Below are positions 17,901 through 27,571 of a stretch of 64,000 nucleotides of DNA, one piece after another. Under the pieces are notes generated by a model. The model ran no database searches and was not told where the DNA came from. It saw only the letters and a list, made by a program, of their open reading frames with translations. Origin of the DNA: Kiritimatiellia bacterium. Lineage in GTDB: Bacteria > Verrucomicrobiota > Kiritimatiellia > JAAZAB01. Within the stretch, counting starts at the first letter, position 1; each line of letters opens with the position of its first letter. The DNA lies in assembly GCA_028718125.1 (NCBI GenBank), contig JAQUMN010000002.1, positions 134,463-198,462 on the forward strand. Reading direction: 5' to 3'. Made by a program: the position numbers and the translations under genes.

Positions 17901-20900
17901 ACGACGCCTTGGACTAAACGCACCGTCTCCCTACCCTCCGCGAACGCCACCTATTACATTGCATTCGAAGGCGAAACCGCCATGGGAAACGGCGTATGCG
18001 TTGACGATGTCGAGGTGACGGGGACAGCGGCAGGCATCGTCATCATTCCATCCGCCCTGGATTATTCAGGCTACCTGGGCGGATCCAACCTGGCGGCACA
18101 AACCTTTGTGGTGAGCAACATCGCGCTAACGACGTTCGATTTCACCAACACGGTGACTTTCTCGGACGCCAACATCTGGTTCACGCCGTCGGTGACGACA
18201 GGCCGAGTTCCGGCAGCCGGATCGCTGACCGTGACCGGCAACGTTAATGTCACCGGCCTGAATATCGGCGTATATTACGCAACAAACACCTTCTCGGCAA
18301 CGAATGCGGCCAATAGTCCGCAATCAATGCTCGTAACACTGAACGTGATGAACCCGATGGAAATAGGCCCCTCCACTTTGACATACACAGCCGACAGCGG
18401 CGGCTTCAATCCGGCGCCGCAGACATTCGTGGTCAGCAACATCGGTTCATCGGCGTTTAATTTCACCAACACCGTGACCTACTCGGATACAAACATCTGG
18501 TTCACGCCGTCGGTGACGACAGGCCGAGTTCCGGCAGCCGGATCGCTGACCGTGACCGGCAACGTTGATGTCACCGGCCTGAATCCCGGCTTATACCACG
18601 CGACAAACACCTTCACCTCGCCGGAGGTGATGAACGGCACGCAAACTTTGGTAGTAACCTTTCGCGTCCTGAACCCCTCTCGGCGGCTGTGGGTATCAAC
18701 ACCGGGCGAAAAAGTGGTGACTGAAGGTCAAGGAACCGTTTTTGACACGATTCTGGTGGCGAACACGGGAACGGCGCCGCGCGAGGTGGTAATGTATACC
18801 CTTTCAACGACAAGCGGGCCGCCGACGTGGCTGAGCGTGAATCCATCGAACGGATGGGTGGCCGACAACATAAACACGGTGGCTGTGACGTATGCAACGG
18901 CGGGGCTATTGCCCGGCTGGCACACGGGGCAGGTATACGCGGTGGCTGAAGGAGACGTCGGCGATCATCTGTCAGTGAACGTGCCCTTGCGGGTGAATTA
19001 TCGCCCCGGGGTGGCCTGGGACGCGGCCAGCAAGGTGTGGACCAACGAAGTCATAATGGGCAACAATCTTCCGGGAACAAATCTGGCTATATGGAACTCG
19101 AGCAGAACGCCGGCCGGCCGAATGATTTATCAAATATACGCAGACGAAGATCCGTTCGGCTGGGTAAGCGTGAGCCCGGCCGGCGGGTCAAGCATAGGGG
19201 ATCAACAGGCGGCAACGGTAACCTACACGACTGCGGGTTTGGCGGAGGGGGAATATCGGGCCCGGTTAGTATTGGAAGGCGAGGACGAGGCCACGGGAGA
19301 ACCGGCAACCAACAGTCCTATGTATATGTGGCTGCAGTTGACGGTCAAAATCAGAAAAACTCCGATCCTGACTACGGACCACGCCGGTTTAAGCCAGACT
19401 GTCCTGGAAAACCACGCCGCAACTAACAGCTTCAGGGTATGGAACGGGAGCCTTCAGCCGCGGGCCGCCATGAGCTATACCGTGACCCCGGATGTAAACT
19501 GGGCCGAAGTAACACCGGACTCAGGAGAGGTGACGGATGAAACGGACGTAATCTCGGTAGTATGGAATGCGGGGACCTTGCCGCTGGGGACACATTCCGG
19601 CCACCTGGTGGTTAATGCATGGGATGCAAATACAGGCGAGCGCGCGCTGGGGGAACCCATGACGATTCCGCTGACGATGACAGTTGCACCGCGGACGCCC
19701 GAAAACCTTGAGCTGCCTGCGATTATAGGCCGGTGTTATGTAGGGCAGATAGTCGACGCGTACGTGGGACTCTGGCATCGCTGGCAGAATCAGGGACTGA
19801 CGTTCAGCTACCAGTGGAAACGGGCGGCGGATATAAATGGAGGCGGCCAAGAGGTATTGAGCGGGCAAACAGCGAGCAATTACCTTATAAAGGCGGATGA
19901 CTGCGGCAAATATCTGCGCGTGAGCGTCACCGCAACGGATACCACGGATCCCAGTCTGCATGCAACGGCGGATTCGGCCTGGACAAACACCGCCAAAGTC
20001 GCAGCCTTGCGGGCGGATTGGAACGGGGACGGCATTACGGACCTGTGGTTTTACGATCAGCTCAGCGGCGCCTGGCGCTTGAATTTTGGAACGGCGAGTT
20101 CGGCTGCGGGGATCTGGCCGGGACTTGGACCGAATATGGATGGCGTGCCGGGGGATTATGACGGAAACGGGCACGAGGACTTCGGGGTCTACGATCGCGC
20201 ATCTGGAATGTGGTATCTTTTGTTGATGCCGCAAGGCGGTGTCGTGGCCGGAAGTTTATTAGGCGGGACGGTATACGAGGCTGAGGCGACACCCGTGCCG
20301 GCGGATTACGACGGGGATGGCGCCACGGATCTGGCATTGTATCTCAACACCTCAAGCTGGTCGGGTTATTGGGTTATCCTCTATACAGTCGATTTATGGA
20401 AGCATCCCTACTTAGGCTTGATAGCGCCGTTTGCACAGGGCACGCCGGTGCCGGGCGATTGGAACGGCGATCGGGTAACGGAGCCGGGAGTATATGCGAA
20501 CGGGACCTGGACGATTCGGATGCGCAACGGAGAAGTGGTGCAGCATGCATTCGGCGGAGCGGGCTCGGGCGCATTGCCGGCCCCGGGGGATTATGACGGG
20601 GATGGAACCACGGACCTTGGCGTACACGATGTCAGCTTGAACCAGTGGCGTTGGCAGTCGTCGTGGACAGGGTCGAATACGACCGAGAGTTTTGGGCCCT
20701 GCGGCGGTTGGCCGGTGCAGGGATATTATGATCATGACCGGATGGAAGACTTTGCGCAGGTGTTCCCGTTCAACAATGATTATTACGTGTGGCTCGTGAA
20801 GCGAACGGCAGAGCCGATAATCAACCCGTACTACTACGAACATTTCACAAATTATCATGGCCAGTCATACCAGTTGAGCACCGAATACTGGCGCGTCAGC

Positions 20901-20906
20901 TGGTAA
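14931..20906 (+). CDS. very large secreted subtilisin-like (S8) protease with C-terminal beta domains
   Basis: 1992 residues. The signal segment QLGLLMVSAAFALAPLSRQ precedes a prodomain-like region. The S8 catalytic residues are Asp about 307 (VADTGLD), His about 344 (GHGTHTSG) and Ser about 581 (GTSMSTP). Next come a fibronectin-III-like domain (about 800), a MAM/choice-of-anchor-J-like domain beginning FSEGFENSGFIP (about 880), two near-identical beta modules (VTTGRVPAAGSLTVTGNV twice, about 1050-1250), three further related beta modules, and VCBS/FG-GAP-type DWNGDGxTD repeats near the C-terminus (about 1690-1950). A sorting signal is not evident. It likely degrades extracellular protein. 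The ATG at 14931 is chosen over 14862, whose extra residues would add a second hydrophobic stretch; neither has a clear ribosome site. Confidence 0.88.
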   Translation: MNTRTDERMAAVTTRSKRTAFCSGLPGRRRAIARQLGLLMVSAAFALAPLSRQATAAGNDGNSPSHAIKLLDRVIDTSSAVAKSRQTGLHEDKRATEAPARTQTLSSRGTLPYIVQFSGPIREEWKTALRTAGANIRGYVPENAFVVEANPGILDQISRMEPVQWIGEYQANYKVQPRLKSLANDEMSRRARTTRKLADISPRATFAVVTISTFSPGDVSMVGQAVGRFGGQVLRTATGTRRGLIRAQIAFEAIEALSTLGEVEWIEEYVPPVLHNNVAAEAPRMNASAVWTNYGLTGTGQVVAVADTGLDTGNLSTIHPDFTNRVRAVYALGRPGDWSDPNGHGTHTSGSVLGDGSAYNNGLFHGIAYGAQLVFQSVLDAEGRLGGLPADLNDLFRQAYTNGARVHSDSWGSSLNGYYSTDCENTDEFMWNYPDMLVVFSAGNDGRDGPRDGVIDLDQMGAPGTSKNILTVGAAESQRPVGSGGYSSYPWGIGSAYLYPVPPISVDYISTSADGIHQGMAAFSSRGPCNDGRIKPDIVAPGTDIISCRSRAPGAGTGWGTGSGILGNSSSNYYTFMGGTSMSTPLTAGAAALARQYLMDRRGFTNPCAALVKALLINGARSLTPGQYGTGTTREVPPAPRPNNVEGWGQVNLADSLYPGAGCTNIFYDGTNALATGSTNTYTYEVAGTNRLSVTLAWTDYPATVAAAKKLVNDLDLLVIFPDGTTNYAFGRSDFDRINNVEGLDLDPAPQGTLTIKVIGYNIPSGPQPYALVLKTSAASSPAKTTGPSPAQGETGVSRSTRLSWGNAGGATGYNVYFGLAPSPGPSEFMGSQTATWFNPGSLDCRKTYYWRVDAINPVGTVTGDVWSFTTAATVIFSEGFENSGFIPVGWTYTNTAFFRNWVFIAGGWPGYYSPAAAHGGSYNACMYGSANARTMLISPPINFGATNNNAELTFWHFMVDFYSYQDSLRVYYRTNATAGWNSLTNYLSCTTPWTKRTVSLPSANATYYIAFEGETAMGNGVCVDDVEVTGTAAGIVIIPSALDYSGYLGGSNLAAQTFVVSNIALTTFDFTNTVTFSDANIWFTPSVTTGRVPAAGSLTVTGNVNVTGLNIGVYYATNTFSATNAANSPQSMLVTLNVMNPMEIGPSTLTYTADSGGFNPAPQTFVVSNIGSSAFNFTNTVTYSDTNIWFTPSVTTGRVPAAGSLTVTGNVDVTGLNPGLYHATNTFTSPEVMNGTQTLVVTFRVLNPSRRLWVSTPGEKVVTEGQGTVFDTILVANTGTAPREVVMYTLSTTSGPPTWLSVNPSNGWVADNINTVAVTYATAGLLPGWHTGQVYAVAEGDVGDHLSVNVPLRVNYRPGVAWDAASKVWTNEVIMGNNLPGTNLAIWNSSRTPAGRMIYQIYADEDPFGWVSVSPAGGSSIGDQQAATVTYTTAGLAEGEYRARLVLEGEDEATGEPATNSPMYMWLQLTVKIRKTPILTTDHAGLSQTVLENHAATNSFRVWNGSLQPRAAMSYTVTPDVNWAEVTPDSGEVTDETDVISVVWNAGTLPLGTHSGHLVVNAWDANTGERALGEPMTIPLTMTVAPRTPENLELPAIIGRCYVGQIVDAYVGLWHRWQNQGLTFSYQWKRAADINGGGQEVLSGQTASNYLIKADDCGKYLRVSVTATDTTDPSLHATADSAWTNTAKVAALRADWNGDGITDLWFYDQLSGAWRLNFGTASSAAGIWPGLGPNMDGVPGDYDGNGHEDFGVYDRASGMWYLLLMPQGGVVAGSLLGGTVYEAEATPVPADYDGDGATDLALYLNTSSWSGYWVILYTVDLWKHPYLGLIAPFAQGTPVPGDWNGDRVTEPGVYANGTWTIRMRNGEVVQHAFGGAGSGALPAPGDYDGDGTTDLGVHDVSLNQWRWQSSWTGSNTTESFGPCGGWPVQGYYDHDRMEDFAQVFPFNNDYYVWLVKRTAEPIINPYYYEHFTNYHGQSYQLSTEYWRVSW

Positions 20907-21048
20907 TTTCCGCGTCTTCACGAACGTGGCCACGCCGGATTTTCCGCCGTAATCGGATCTGCGGTTGCTATATTTTCCTGGGATCCCGACCTCTGGGGAA
21001 GTCGGGACAGGCCAGGGTGCCGTATTGAAATTAGTCTGCCGTAAGCAT

Positions 21049-23583
21049 ATGTCTTTCAGTCATCCCAATAAAACCGCGCCCTCAAACCGCAGTAAGCCCA
21101 TGCCGTGTCCCGGCGCGGCCGGGAAGCAGCGCGTGCTGGACGGCATCCAGCATCACCTCAAATACACCCGCTGCAAGAACTGGGGCTCGGCCACGGATTT
21201 CGACAAGTATCTCAGCCTGGCATATGCCATCCGCGACCTTGCGGTGGACAAGATGATTGCCACCCAGGGCGCCTATCAGGTTCACGACGTTAAACGGGTG
21301 TATTACCTGTCCATGGAATTCCTCATGGGGCGCCTGCTGGCGAACAACATCACCGCCCTTTGCGCCTGCGAAACAACCGGCTGGGCGCTCAAGAAACTAA
21401 GCCTGGATTTCGAGACCCTGTACCACTGTGAAACGGACGCCGGCCTGGGAAACGGCGGCCTCGGCCGGCTGGCAGCCTGCTTCCTCGATTCCATGGCCAC
21501 CATGGAACTGCCGGCCTACGGCTACGGGTTGCGCTACGAGCACGGCATGTTCCGCCAGGAACTGGAAAACGGTTGGCAACGCGAGCGGCCGGACGACTGG
21601 CTGAAATACGGCTACCCCTGGGAAATGATCCGCCCGGAATACACGATCCCCGTGCTGGTCTACGGCCGGGTCGAAAACGTTCGCGGATCGCGGGGCACCG
21701 TCAACCCGGTCTGGGTGGACTGGCAGTTGTTTGAAGGCGTGCCTTACGATATTCCCATTATCGGCTACCAGGTAAATACCGTCAACTTTCTGCGCCTGTG
21801 GAGTTCGCGCGCCAGCGAGGGGTTCCGCCTGGATGTGTTCAATCAGGGCGACTACGTGAACGCCACCCAGCAGAAGAACTGGGCGGAAGTGGTCACCAAA
21901 GTCCTCTATCCTTCCGACAACACCACGGCCGGCAAGACCCTGCGGCTTATTCAGGAATATTTCCTGGTCACCTGCTCGATCCGCGACATGATCCGGCGCT
22001 ACCAGAAAAATCACCGTGACTGGAACGATTTCCCCAACAAGAACGCCATCCAATTAAACGACACTCATCCGGCCCTGGCCGTAACCGAGCTGATGCGATT
22101 TTTCCACGACGAAATCGCCCTGCCGTGGGACACGGCCTGGGATCTCACCACGCGCAGCCTGGCCTATACCAATCATACGATCATGCCGGAAGCCCTGGAA
22201 AAATGGCCGGTCCCGCTGTTGGAAAAAGTCCTGCCCCGGCACCTGCAGATCATTTACGAAATCAACCAGCGCTTTCTCCAGCAGGTCGAGGTGCGCTATC
22301 CCAACGACATAGACCGGTTGCGTTCAATGTCACTCATCGAGGAAAGCACACCCAAGCAGGCGCGCATGGCCAATCTGGCGATTGTCGGCTGTCATTCGGT
22401 GAACGGCGTCTCGGCCTTGCACACGGACTTGCTCACAAGAAAGGTGTTCCCCGAATTCAACGCCATGTTTCCCGGTCGCTTCAACAACAAGACCAACGGC
22501 ATCACCCAGCGGCGATGGCTGCTGGTCTGCAATCCGCCCTTGGCCAAACTGATTACGGATACGATCGGCGACGCCTGGGTCAAGAACCTGGACGAACTCC
22601 AGCGCCTGGAGCCTTTGGCCGGCGACCACGGTTTTCAAAAAGCCTTTCTCGAAGCTAAGCGGCAGAACAAATTGCGTCTGACCAAGATTATCCGCAAGGT
22701 TACCGGCGAGACGGTGGATCCCAACTCGTTGTTCGATGTGCAGGTCAAGCGTCTGCATGAGTATAAGCGCCAGCTCTTGAACGCCCTGCATATCATCACG
22801 CTTTACCTCCGGCTCAAGGCCAATCCCGGCCTTGACATGGTGCCGCGCACGTTCCTCTTCGGCGCCAAGGCGGCGCCCAGTTATACAAAGGCCAAATATA
22901 TCATCAAACTGATCACCAGCCTGGGCGACCGGATTAACAATGACCCGGATGTCCGCAACCGCCTGAAAATTGTGTTTCTGCCCGACTATGAAGTTTCGCT
23001 GGCGGAGCGGATCATACCCGCCGCGGACCTTTCCGAGCAGATTTCCACCGCCGGCACGGAGGCTTCGGGCACCGGCAACATGAAATTGGCGCTTAACGGA
23101 GCCTTGACGATAGGCACATGGGATGGGGCCAATATTGAGATTGCCCAGGCTGTGGGCCGTGAAAATATTTTCGTTTTCGGGTACCGCACCCCGCAACTGG
23201 CCCAGCTTGTTCCCGTATATAATCCGCGCGATCTTTATCAAGCCGACCCGGAATTAAAACAGGTGCTGGATGCCATCCGCGACAACCAGTTTTCACCCGA
23301 GTCCCCCACCCTGTTTGCCGATCTGTATGCCGCGCTCGTGGAAAAGGGCGACCGCTATTTCCTGCTGGCCGATTATCGCCCCTACGTTAACGCGCAGAAA
23401 AAAGTCTCCGCCTTGTATCGCCACCAGAGCCTGTGGGCGCGCCAGGCCATCCTTAACGTGGCGCGCGTAGGCCGGTTTTCCAGCGACCGCACCATCCGCG
23501 AATATGTGCGTGACATCTGGCATATCAAACCCCTTCCCATCCGCCTCGACGACGCCGACACACCAATCGGCAATGGCGCCTGA
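21049..23583 (+). CDS. glgP: glycogen/starch/maltodextrin phosphorylase
   Basis: GT35 enzyme that phosphorolyses alpha-1,4-glucan to glucose-1-phosphate. 844 residues, the usual length. The PLP-binding block GTGNMKLALNGALTIGTWDG lies near residue 680; LGNGGLGRLAACFLDS near 145 and VQVKRLHEYKRQLLN near 563 are further signatures. The ATG at 21049 begins MSFSHPNK and is preferred over 20965, whose extra codons cover a small hairpin (TCCCGAC at 20984 with GTCGGGA at 21001) in the spacer after the protease gene. No other glycogen genes are adjacent. The IS66-bounded segment begins 34 bases after its stop codon. Confidence 0.95.
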   Translation: MSFSHPNKTAPSNRSKPMPCPGAAGKQRVLDGIQHHLKYTRCKNWGSATDFDKYLSLAYAIRDLAVDKMIATQGAYQVHDVKRVYYLSMEFLMGRLLANNITALCACETTGWALKKLSLDFETLYHCETDAGLGNGGLGRLAACFLDSMATMELPAYGYGLRYEHGMFRQELENGWQRERPDDWLKYGYPWEMIRPEYTIPVLVYGRVENVRGSRGTVNPVWVDWQLFEGVPYDIPIIGYQVNTVNFLRLWSSRASEGFRLDVFNQGDYVNATQQKNWAEVVTKVLYPSDNTTAGKTLRLIQEYFLVTCSIRDMIRRYQKNHRDWNDFPNKNAIQLNDTHPALAVTELMRFFHDEIALPWDTAWDLTTRSLAYTNHTIMPEALEKWPVPLLEKVLPRHLQIIYEINQRFLQQVEVRYPNDIDRLRSMSLIEESTPKQARMANLAIVGCHSVNGVSALHTDLLTRKVFPEFNAMFPGRFNNKTNGITQRRWLLVCNPPLAKLITDTIGDAWVKNLDELQRLEPLAGDHGFQKAFLEAKRQNKLRLTKIIRKVTGETVDPNSLFDVQVKRLHEYKRQLLNALHIITLYLRLKANPGLDMVPRTFLFGAKAAPSYTKAKYIIKLITSLGDRINNDPDVRNRLKIVFLPDYEVSLAERIIPAADLSEQISTAGTEASGTGNMKLALNGALTIGTWDGANIEIAQAVGRENIFVFGYRTPQLAQLVPVYNPRDLYQADPELKQVLDAIRDNQFSPESPTLFADLYAALVEKGDRYFLLADYRPYVNAQKKVSALYRHQSLWARQAILNVARVGRFSSDRTIREYVRDIWHIKPLPIRLDDADTPIGNGA

Positions 23584-23719
23584 TCCGCGACGCCCCTGCA
23601 ACTGCGCAGTTGTAATGTAATCCCCCTGTGAAACTATGTTTCATAATTTTTGGGTGGGTGCGATATTTTCTGGCGACGTCGGTACGCATGACGTGTGCTG
23701 ATGAACCAGGGGAATAGCT

Positions 23720-23878
23720 ATGGAAGCGGAAGCACGGAAGGGACGGCGAGATCCGGAGAAGGAAAAGTTCTGGCGGGGGAGGATCCGGGAGCAGGGCGGG
23801 ACCGGGAATCCCCCACCTCGCCCAGAATTCATTAACAAACACTTGTATTTGGCTAGCTTAGAGTATATAAGCCAGTAG
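23720..23878 (+). pseudogene. IS66 tnpA N-terminal remnant
   Basis: A 52-codon frame with AGGGGA before its ATG. Its first roughly 27 residues (RKGRRDPEKEKFWRGRIREQ region) read like the N-terminus of the IS66 accessory TnpA protein, which continues with SGLSIRxFC in intact copies; here the sequence changes at GTGNPPPRPEF and runs into passenger DNA. It ends just before the ATG at 23887. Confidence 0.6.
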
Positions 23879-23886
23879 GAAATCCG

Positions 23887-26223
23887 ATGACAACTATCGA
23901 TAAAATAACCCGTTGCATAAAATTCCGGCAGATCTTAATACTGGCAGGAATTTTAGGAGTGTTTCAATCTGTAAAAGCAGGAGAGGTTTATCATATAAAC
24001 CGGACATTTACGCCGGTGGAATTCAATCTTCAAGGAGTTCCTCCCGTTGATTTACTGAACCAGGAATCAGAGAAGTTGACGGATACTGTGAGAGGCGACC
24101 CAATTGTGATTGATTCAAACGGCACGTATGCGATTGAACAACAGGCGGCTATTGCTTTAGGTTATAGCACTGCTGAGGCGGCGTGGAATGCAGCCATAAT
24201 TTATCAGGGCACTCCGTCAAATTATCCGGGTAAAATATTTGACAATGTCGGTTGGGTGCGCGGGACAAAGAGTTCAGGCAACGACTGGGGCGCGTATTTG
24301 TGGGTCTTGCAGAACCGGATTGCGTTCCAGTCGTCAACGTCGGTGTGGTGGAAGGCTTCCAGCAACGGAGTTCCGGTGATGATTACGAACGTTATCGTGG
24401 GAAGCCTTGGGAATTATGCCCCGATGTCGAACGTGGTGGACATTGGTCCGCATCTGGACGCGGCAACCAATAATTTTCCCGGAGCCAACCAGAGCGAGTC
24501 CAGGACGTTTTATGTTGATATTACGAATGTTTTTTACCAGCTTAGCATTCCGGATATTTTTATAACCCCTAACTATGCGGTGACGAACGTAGGCGGTAGC
24601 GATGTGCAGGATAAGGTAACAGGGACAAACATCCCCAATGGTGTGACGTGGGCAATAACCCCGTCTGGCTTAACAAGCGGGGCGGTCATACAGGCATCAA
24701 ATGACTGGCATTTTGCCAGCGTGACTCCGGGAAACATTGCTACGAATTACAAAATACGGGCAACGTCAGTGGACAATACCAATTTTTATGATGAAGCGGA
24801 TTTGGTGGTGGTTGGTATGCAATCGTTACAATATAAGATCGGAACGAATTCATTGACGGATATGCCTGATACGTTGTATGTCTGCAAAGATACGACTGTG
24901 AATTTTAAAGCAATCAAAGTGCCGGACAGCGCTCCTTGGCCCGGTGGCAAACCGGTTTGGGGCGACGTGGTTAGTGGTAGCGGCGTGGACAGTAATTCAT
25001 ACACATTCAGCACGATTTCCACAAGCGCAACGGATTATAAGGTTGTTTCAGCGGAATGTGGAAATACGATTACAGGGAAAGTAATCGTATTCAATGTTGA
25101 AGTGACCAACATCAAGTTCAACTGGGACACAGCCTCGTCCTCTTACGATGCCATCAACATCCGGCAGGACTACACCAATGCTTACGACATCTCCAATGGC
25201 GAATGGGTTAAGGGCGTGACGAACATCCCCGCGTGTTACACGGTTAACAAGTCGGCGGAAATCAAGGCGCGTTTCACCGTCCAGCCAGCAGGCGTCACGA
25301 GCGCGGACATCTGGGCGACCGCCATAGTTGGCGGGTCCTTGGGGGACGTGCTCAAGACCAACGTGGCGTTCTCTGGCGGGGTGTCCGACTATGTGACCTT
25401 CCGAATATTTGACACGATGCCGGATTGCATCCAAAAGACAGCTTCGGATGTCTGGCAGTGGAGGATGGAGAACGTCAACGGAAATGGTTCAGCTGCTTGC
25501 GACTTGAACACGTCTGGTGTCCACACCGTTTACACAATTCTGGCAGAGCCCGTCTCGCCGTGGGTCAACACCGCGGGGAGCCAGAAGAACACCTGGACAA
25601 AGGCACTGGATTTTGACATTGAAAGCGCCTCCTGCGACGGAGATTCAACGGCGTCCGATGCGCTCACACACATCACACAATACTTGCACTCAGGGCACGG
25701 TCTTACCTATGACATCAATGGCGGTGCCCCTGCATACGCTTCAAGCACTCTCGGTGGCACTTTTGAACTCACGGAATACATTGACAAGACAGGAGGGGAT
25801 AACGTCTATCCGCCAAGAGCGGACAATATTGTCAACTGTTATGACCAGGCTGGTGGAGTATGCACACTTGGGCATCTATTAGGAATTTCCGTGACTTATC
25901 GCTTTATGCGACCTTTTGGATATATAAACACCGTCAATCTTGTCGGAGAAGGGAACTGCAATAATCCCTTCTATCCTATGTCGACAAGCCAGTTGAAGAT
26001 TGCAGGTGCAGATGATGTTAGCCCAGTTAGAATGGGGTTTGGGAACCACGCATTTACGGTCTTTGGTGGAAATGTATTTGATGCTTGTGCTGGACCAAAT
26101 GTTGGCACCCGAACAGAGGCGCAATATGTGTCAGACGCAGTGGATACTTCTACGCCAGCAGAGGCGGCGGTTGCTGGCACCACGTCAAATATCAGTTCTG
26201 GTGCGGTAACGGATATTAGGTAA
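23887..26223 (+). CDS. large secreted modular protein, copy 1 (transglutaminase-like C-terminal region)
   Basis: 778 residues; function unknown. Signal peptide about 14-31 (ILILAGILGVFQSVKAG). Residues about 35-220 form a domain shared with 32447 and 35001: a YHINRTF start, KIFDNVGWVRGT, WGAYLWVLQNRIAF, VVDIGPHLD and VDITNVFYQL. Ig-like segments follow. From about 400 the sequence again matches copy 3 (VEVTNIKFNWDTASSS, HTVYTILAEPVSPW). Near the end, Cys 651 (VNCYDQA), His 721 (GFGNHAF) and Asp 732 (NVFDACAG) have the order and context of the transglutaminase/cysteine-protease fold; this is my inference. AGGAAA precedes the ATG. It is the main passenger of the IS66-bounded segment and is followed after 14 bases by a small secreted partner. 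Confidence 0.75.
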   Translation: MTTIDKITRCIKFRQILILAGILGVFQSVKAGEVYHINRTFTPVEFNLQGVPPVDLLNQESEKLTDTVRGDPIVIDSNGTYAIEQQAAIALGYSTAEAAWNAAIIYQGTPSNYPGKIFDNVGWVRGTKSSGNDWGAYLWVLQNRIAFQSSTSVWWKASSNGVPVMITNVIVGSLGNYAPMSNVVDIGPHLDAATNNFPGANQSESRTFYVDITNVFYQLSIPDIFITPNYAVTNVGGSDVQDKVTGTNIPNGVTWAITPSGLTSGAVIQASNDWHFASVTPGNIATNYKIRATSVDNTNFYDEADLVVVGMQSLQYKIGTNSLTDMPDTLYVCKDTTVNFKAIKVPDSAPWPGGKPVWGDVVSGSGVDSNSYTFSTISTSATDYKVVSAECGNTITGKVIVFNVEVTNIKFNWDTASSSYDAINIRQDYTNAYDISNGEWVKGVTNIPACYTVNKSAEIKARFTVQPAGVTSADIWATAIVGGSLGDVLKTNVAFSGGVSDYVTFRIFDTMPDCIQKTASDVWQWRMENVNGNGSAACDLNTSGVHTVYTILAEPVSPWVNTAGSQKNTWTKALDFDIESASCDGDSTASDALTHITQYLHSGHGLTYDINGGAPAYASSTLGGTFELTEYIDKTGGDNVYPPRADNIVNCYDQAGGVCTLGHLLGISVTYRFMRPFGYINTVNLVGEGNCNNPFYPMSTSQLKIAGADDVSPVRMGFGNHAFTVFGGNVFDACAGPNVGTRTEAQYVSDAVDTSTPAEAAVAGTTSNISSGAVTDIR

Positions 26224-26237
26224 TTGGAGACTTAATA

Positions 26238-26843
26238 ATGAAACAAATATTGATCGAATCGCTCGTTATGGTGTTCCTTTGCTCCTGTTGTTTCGCGGGA
26301 GACCCAATGGAAGATAGATCCAAGGAACTGGCATTGGCTCTCGGTATTGCGACAAACAATGAACCGCATATGTCAAGTGCGCCCGTTCTCTCTGGCAAGC
26401 AAGTCGTCAGAGCTGGCGAATTTCAAGTGAAGCATAAAAAGATGCGGGAAGCCCCTCCAGAAACCGTTATGGATATTGAAGTTCTTGACGGAGCGGGACA
26501 AGCGGTTGCCACAGGACGCATTATGGAACGCACCTCATTTGAAATGGCTCGCAAGGCATTATTGGAAAAACTGGTGTTGAATTCTATGATGATTGGGGCT
26601 TTACGGGAAAAGTACGAAGTACAGCATAATGATGTTGGTGACTTGTGTATCGTTGAGAAGGTTTATGACAGGGCTACCAACGCTTACGTTGTAGACCCTA
26701 GGATAATTCACTTTGTCAGAGGATGCACGGCTGTAACCTTGTGCACCAGCGCTAAGGACAAAGATGTTCGGTCGACCGCAAAGGCTTTGGATGCGGTATT
26801 GTCTGGTGTATCGGAAACGGAAAAACCATCTAACGGGAAATAA
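26238..26843 (+). CDS. small secreted partner protein of copy 1
   Basis: 201 residues with a signal peptide (SLVMVFLCSCCFAGD). GGAG lies ten bases before the ATG and the gene starts 14 bases after the large gene, so they are co-transcribed. No known domain recognised. The C-terminal half has an order of features (a helix with regularly spaced Ala, VGD, then IIHFVRGCTAVTL, then a final helix AKALDAVL) that resembles the 187-residue protein at 34422 (IGD, AILFRSGRICVLV, AELLAKQI), which also follows a copy of the large protein. The resemblance is weak and by eye. An inhibitor, chaperone or subunit role is possible. Confidence 0.7.
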   Translation: MKQILIESLVMVFLCSCCFAGDPMEDRSKELALALGIATNNEPHMSSAPVLSGKQVVRAGEFQVKHKKMREAPPETVMDIEVLDGAGQAVATGRIMERTSFEMARKALLEKLVLNSMMIGALREKYEVQHNDVGDLCIVEKVYDRATNAYVVDPRIIHFVRGCTAVTLCTSAKDKDVRSTAKALDAVLSGVSETEKPSNGK

Positions 26844-26944
26844 GATTGCCCCTGGTTTTCTCGCGTCAACCAGCCCTTGCGAAAACACGTGGCATAGAAG
26901 TGTAGTTTTATCGCCACGGACAACAATGATTTTTAGGAAGACTC

Positions 26945-27520
26945 GTGAATATTCGTAATATTATACTGTTTATAGCTTGTGCCTTAATCGTAGTTCAAAC
27001 TCTATCGGGCAAAGAGCCAAACGTTCAGTCTTTAACCAACGAATGCGAAGCCAAAGGGATAGAAAAACAAAAAGCCGAAGCATTGATTAACTCTTATAGA
27101 CAACGGAATCAGGAACTCATTAACGCCTTAATGTCGTCAAACATAACAGAAGTCATCAAGACTGAGTCAGAGGGAATCAAAACTTTAGATGCTTTCAGTT
27201 CAAATAAACTTGCTCGTCCAATAACCCTTGGATTTTGGAGTCCTAGTCCAAAGGTTAAGAAGGCGGCGTTAGATCAGCTATTGAAATTAAAAGACCCGGG
27301 AGTGACGGATATTGTCATTCAAGCATTAGAAGATAATGTTCATGTTAAAAGCGGCATTGAAACCATTCCTCAATCAGCGTTTGTATACGAACTTGTAAAT
27401 TTGCTTAATAGGTTGACCGGTAGTAATTATCAATTGAATTTTGACCACAGTGACGAATCCCAGCGTGCTGCTATCGTTAAAGCTGCCAAGGAAATACTTG
27501 GAAAGCAGAAAGAAATGTAG
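26945..27520 (+). CDS. secreted alpha-helical protein, HEAT-like
   Basis: 191 residues. GTG start with AGGAAG six bases upstream. The N-terminus NIILFIACALIVVQTLSG is a signal peptide or anchor. The rest is predicted helical, with KVKKAALDQLLKLKDPGVTD resembling one HEAT repeat and a further helical segment rich in Glu and Lys. No catalytic motif. It lies 101 bases after the previous gene within the IS66-bounded cargo. Function unknown. Confidence 0.6.
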   Translation: MNIRNIILFIACALIVVQTLSGKEPNVQSLTNECEAKGIEKQKAEALINSYRQRNQELINALMSSNITEVIKTESEGIKTLDAFSSNKLARPITLGFWSPSPKVKKAALDQLLKLKDPGVTDIVIQALEDNVHVKSGIETIPQSAFVYELVNLLNRLTGSNYQLNFDHSDESQRAAIVKAAKEILGKQKEM

Positions 27521-27571
27521 CACAGAGATGTATTTCAAAATAAAAAGAACGAAAAAAGATTTATCAAATCC

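Noticed and set aside
20984-21007. Hairpin TCCCGAC/GTCGGGA before glgP as terminator
   Set aside because: A 7-bp stem with a large loop and no T tract; too weak to list as its own feature.
23887-26223. Calling the modular proteins toxins
   Set aside because: No known toxin domain, secretion marker or proven immunity gene; only the domain-swap design suggests it, so it is given as a hypothesis.
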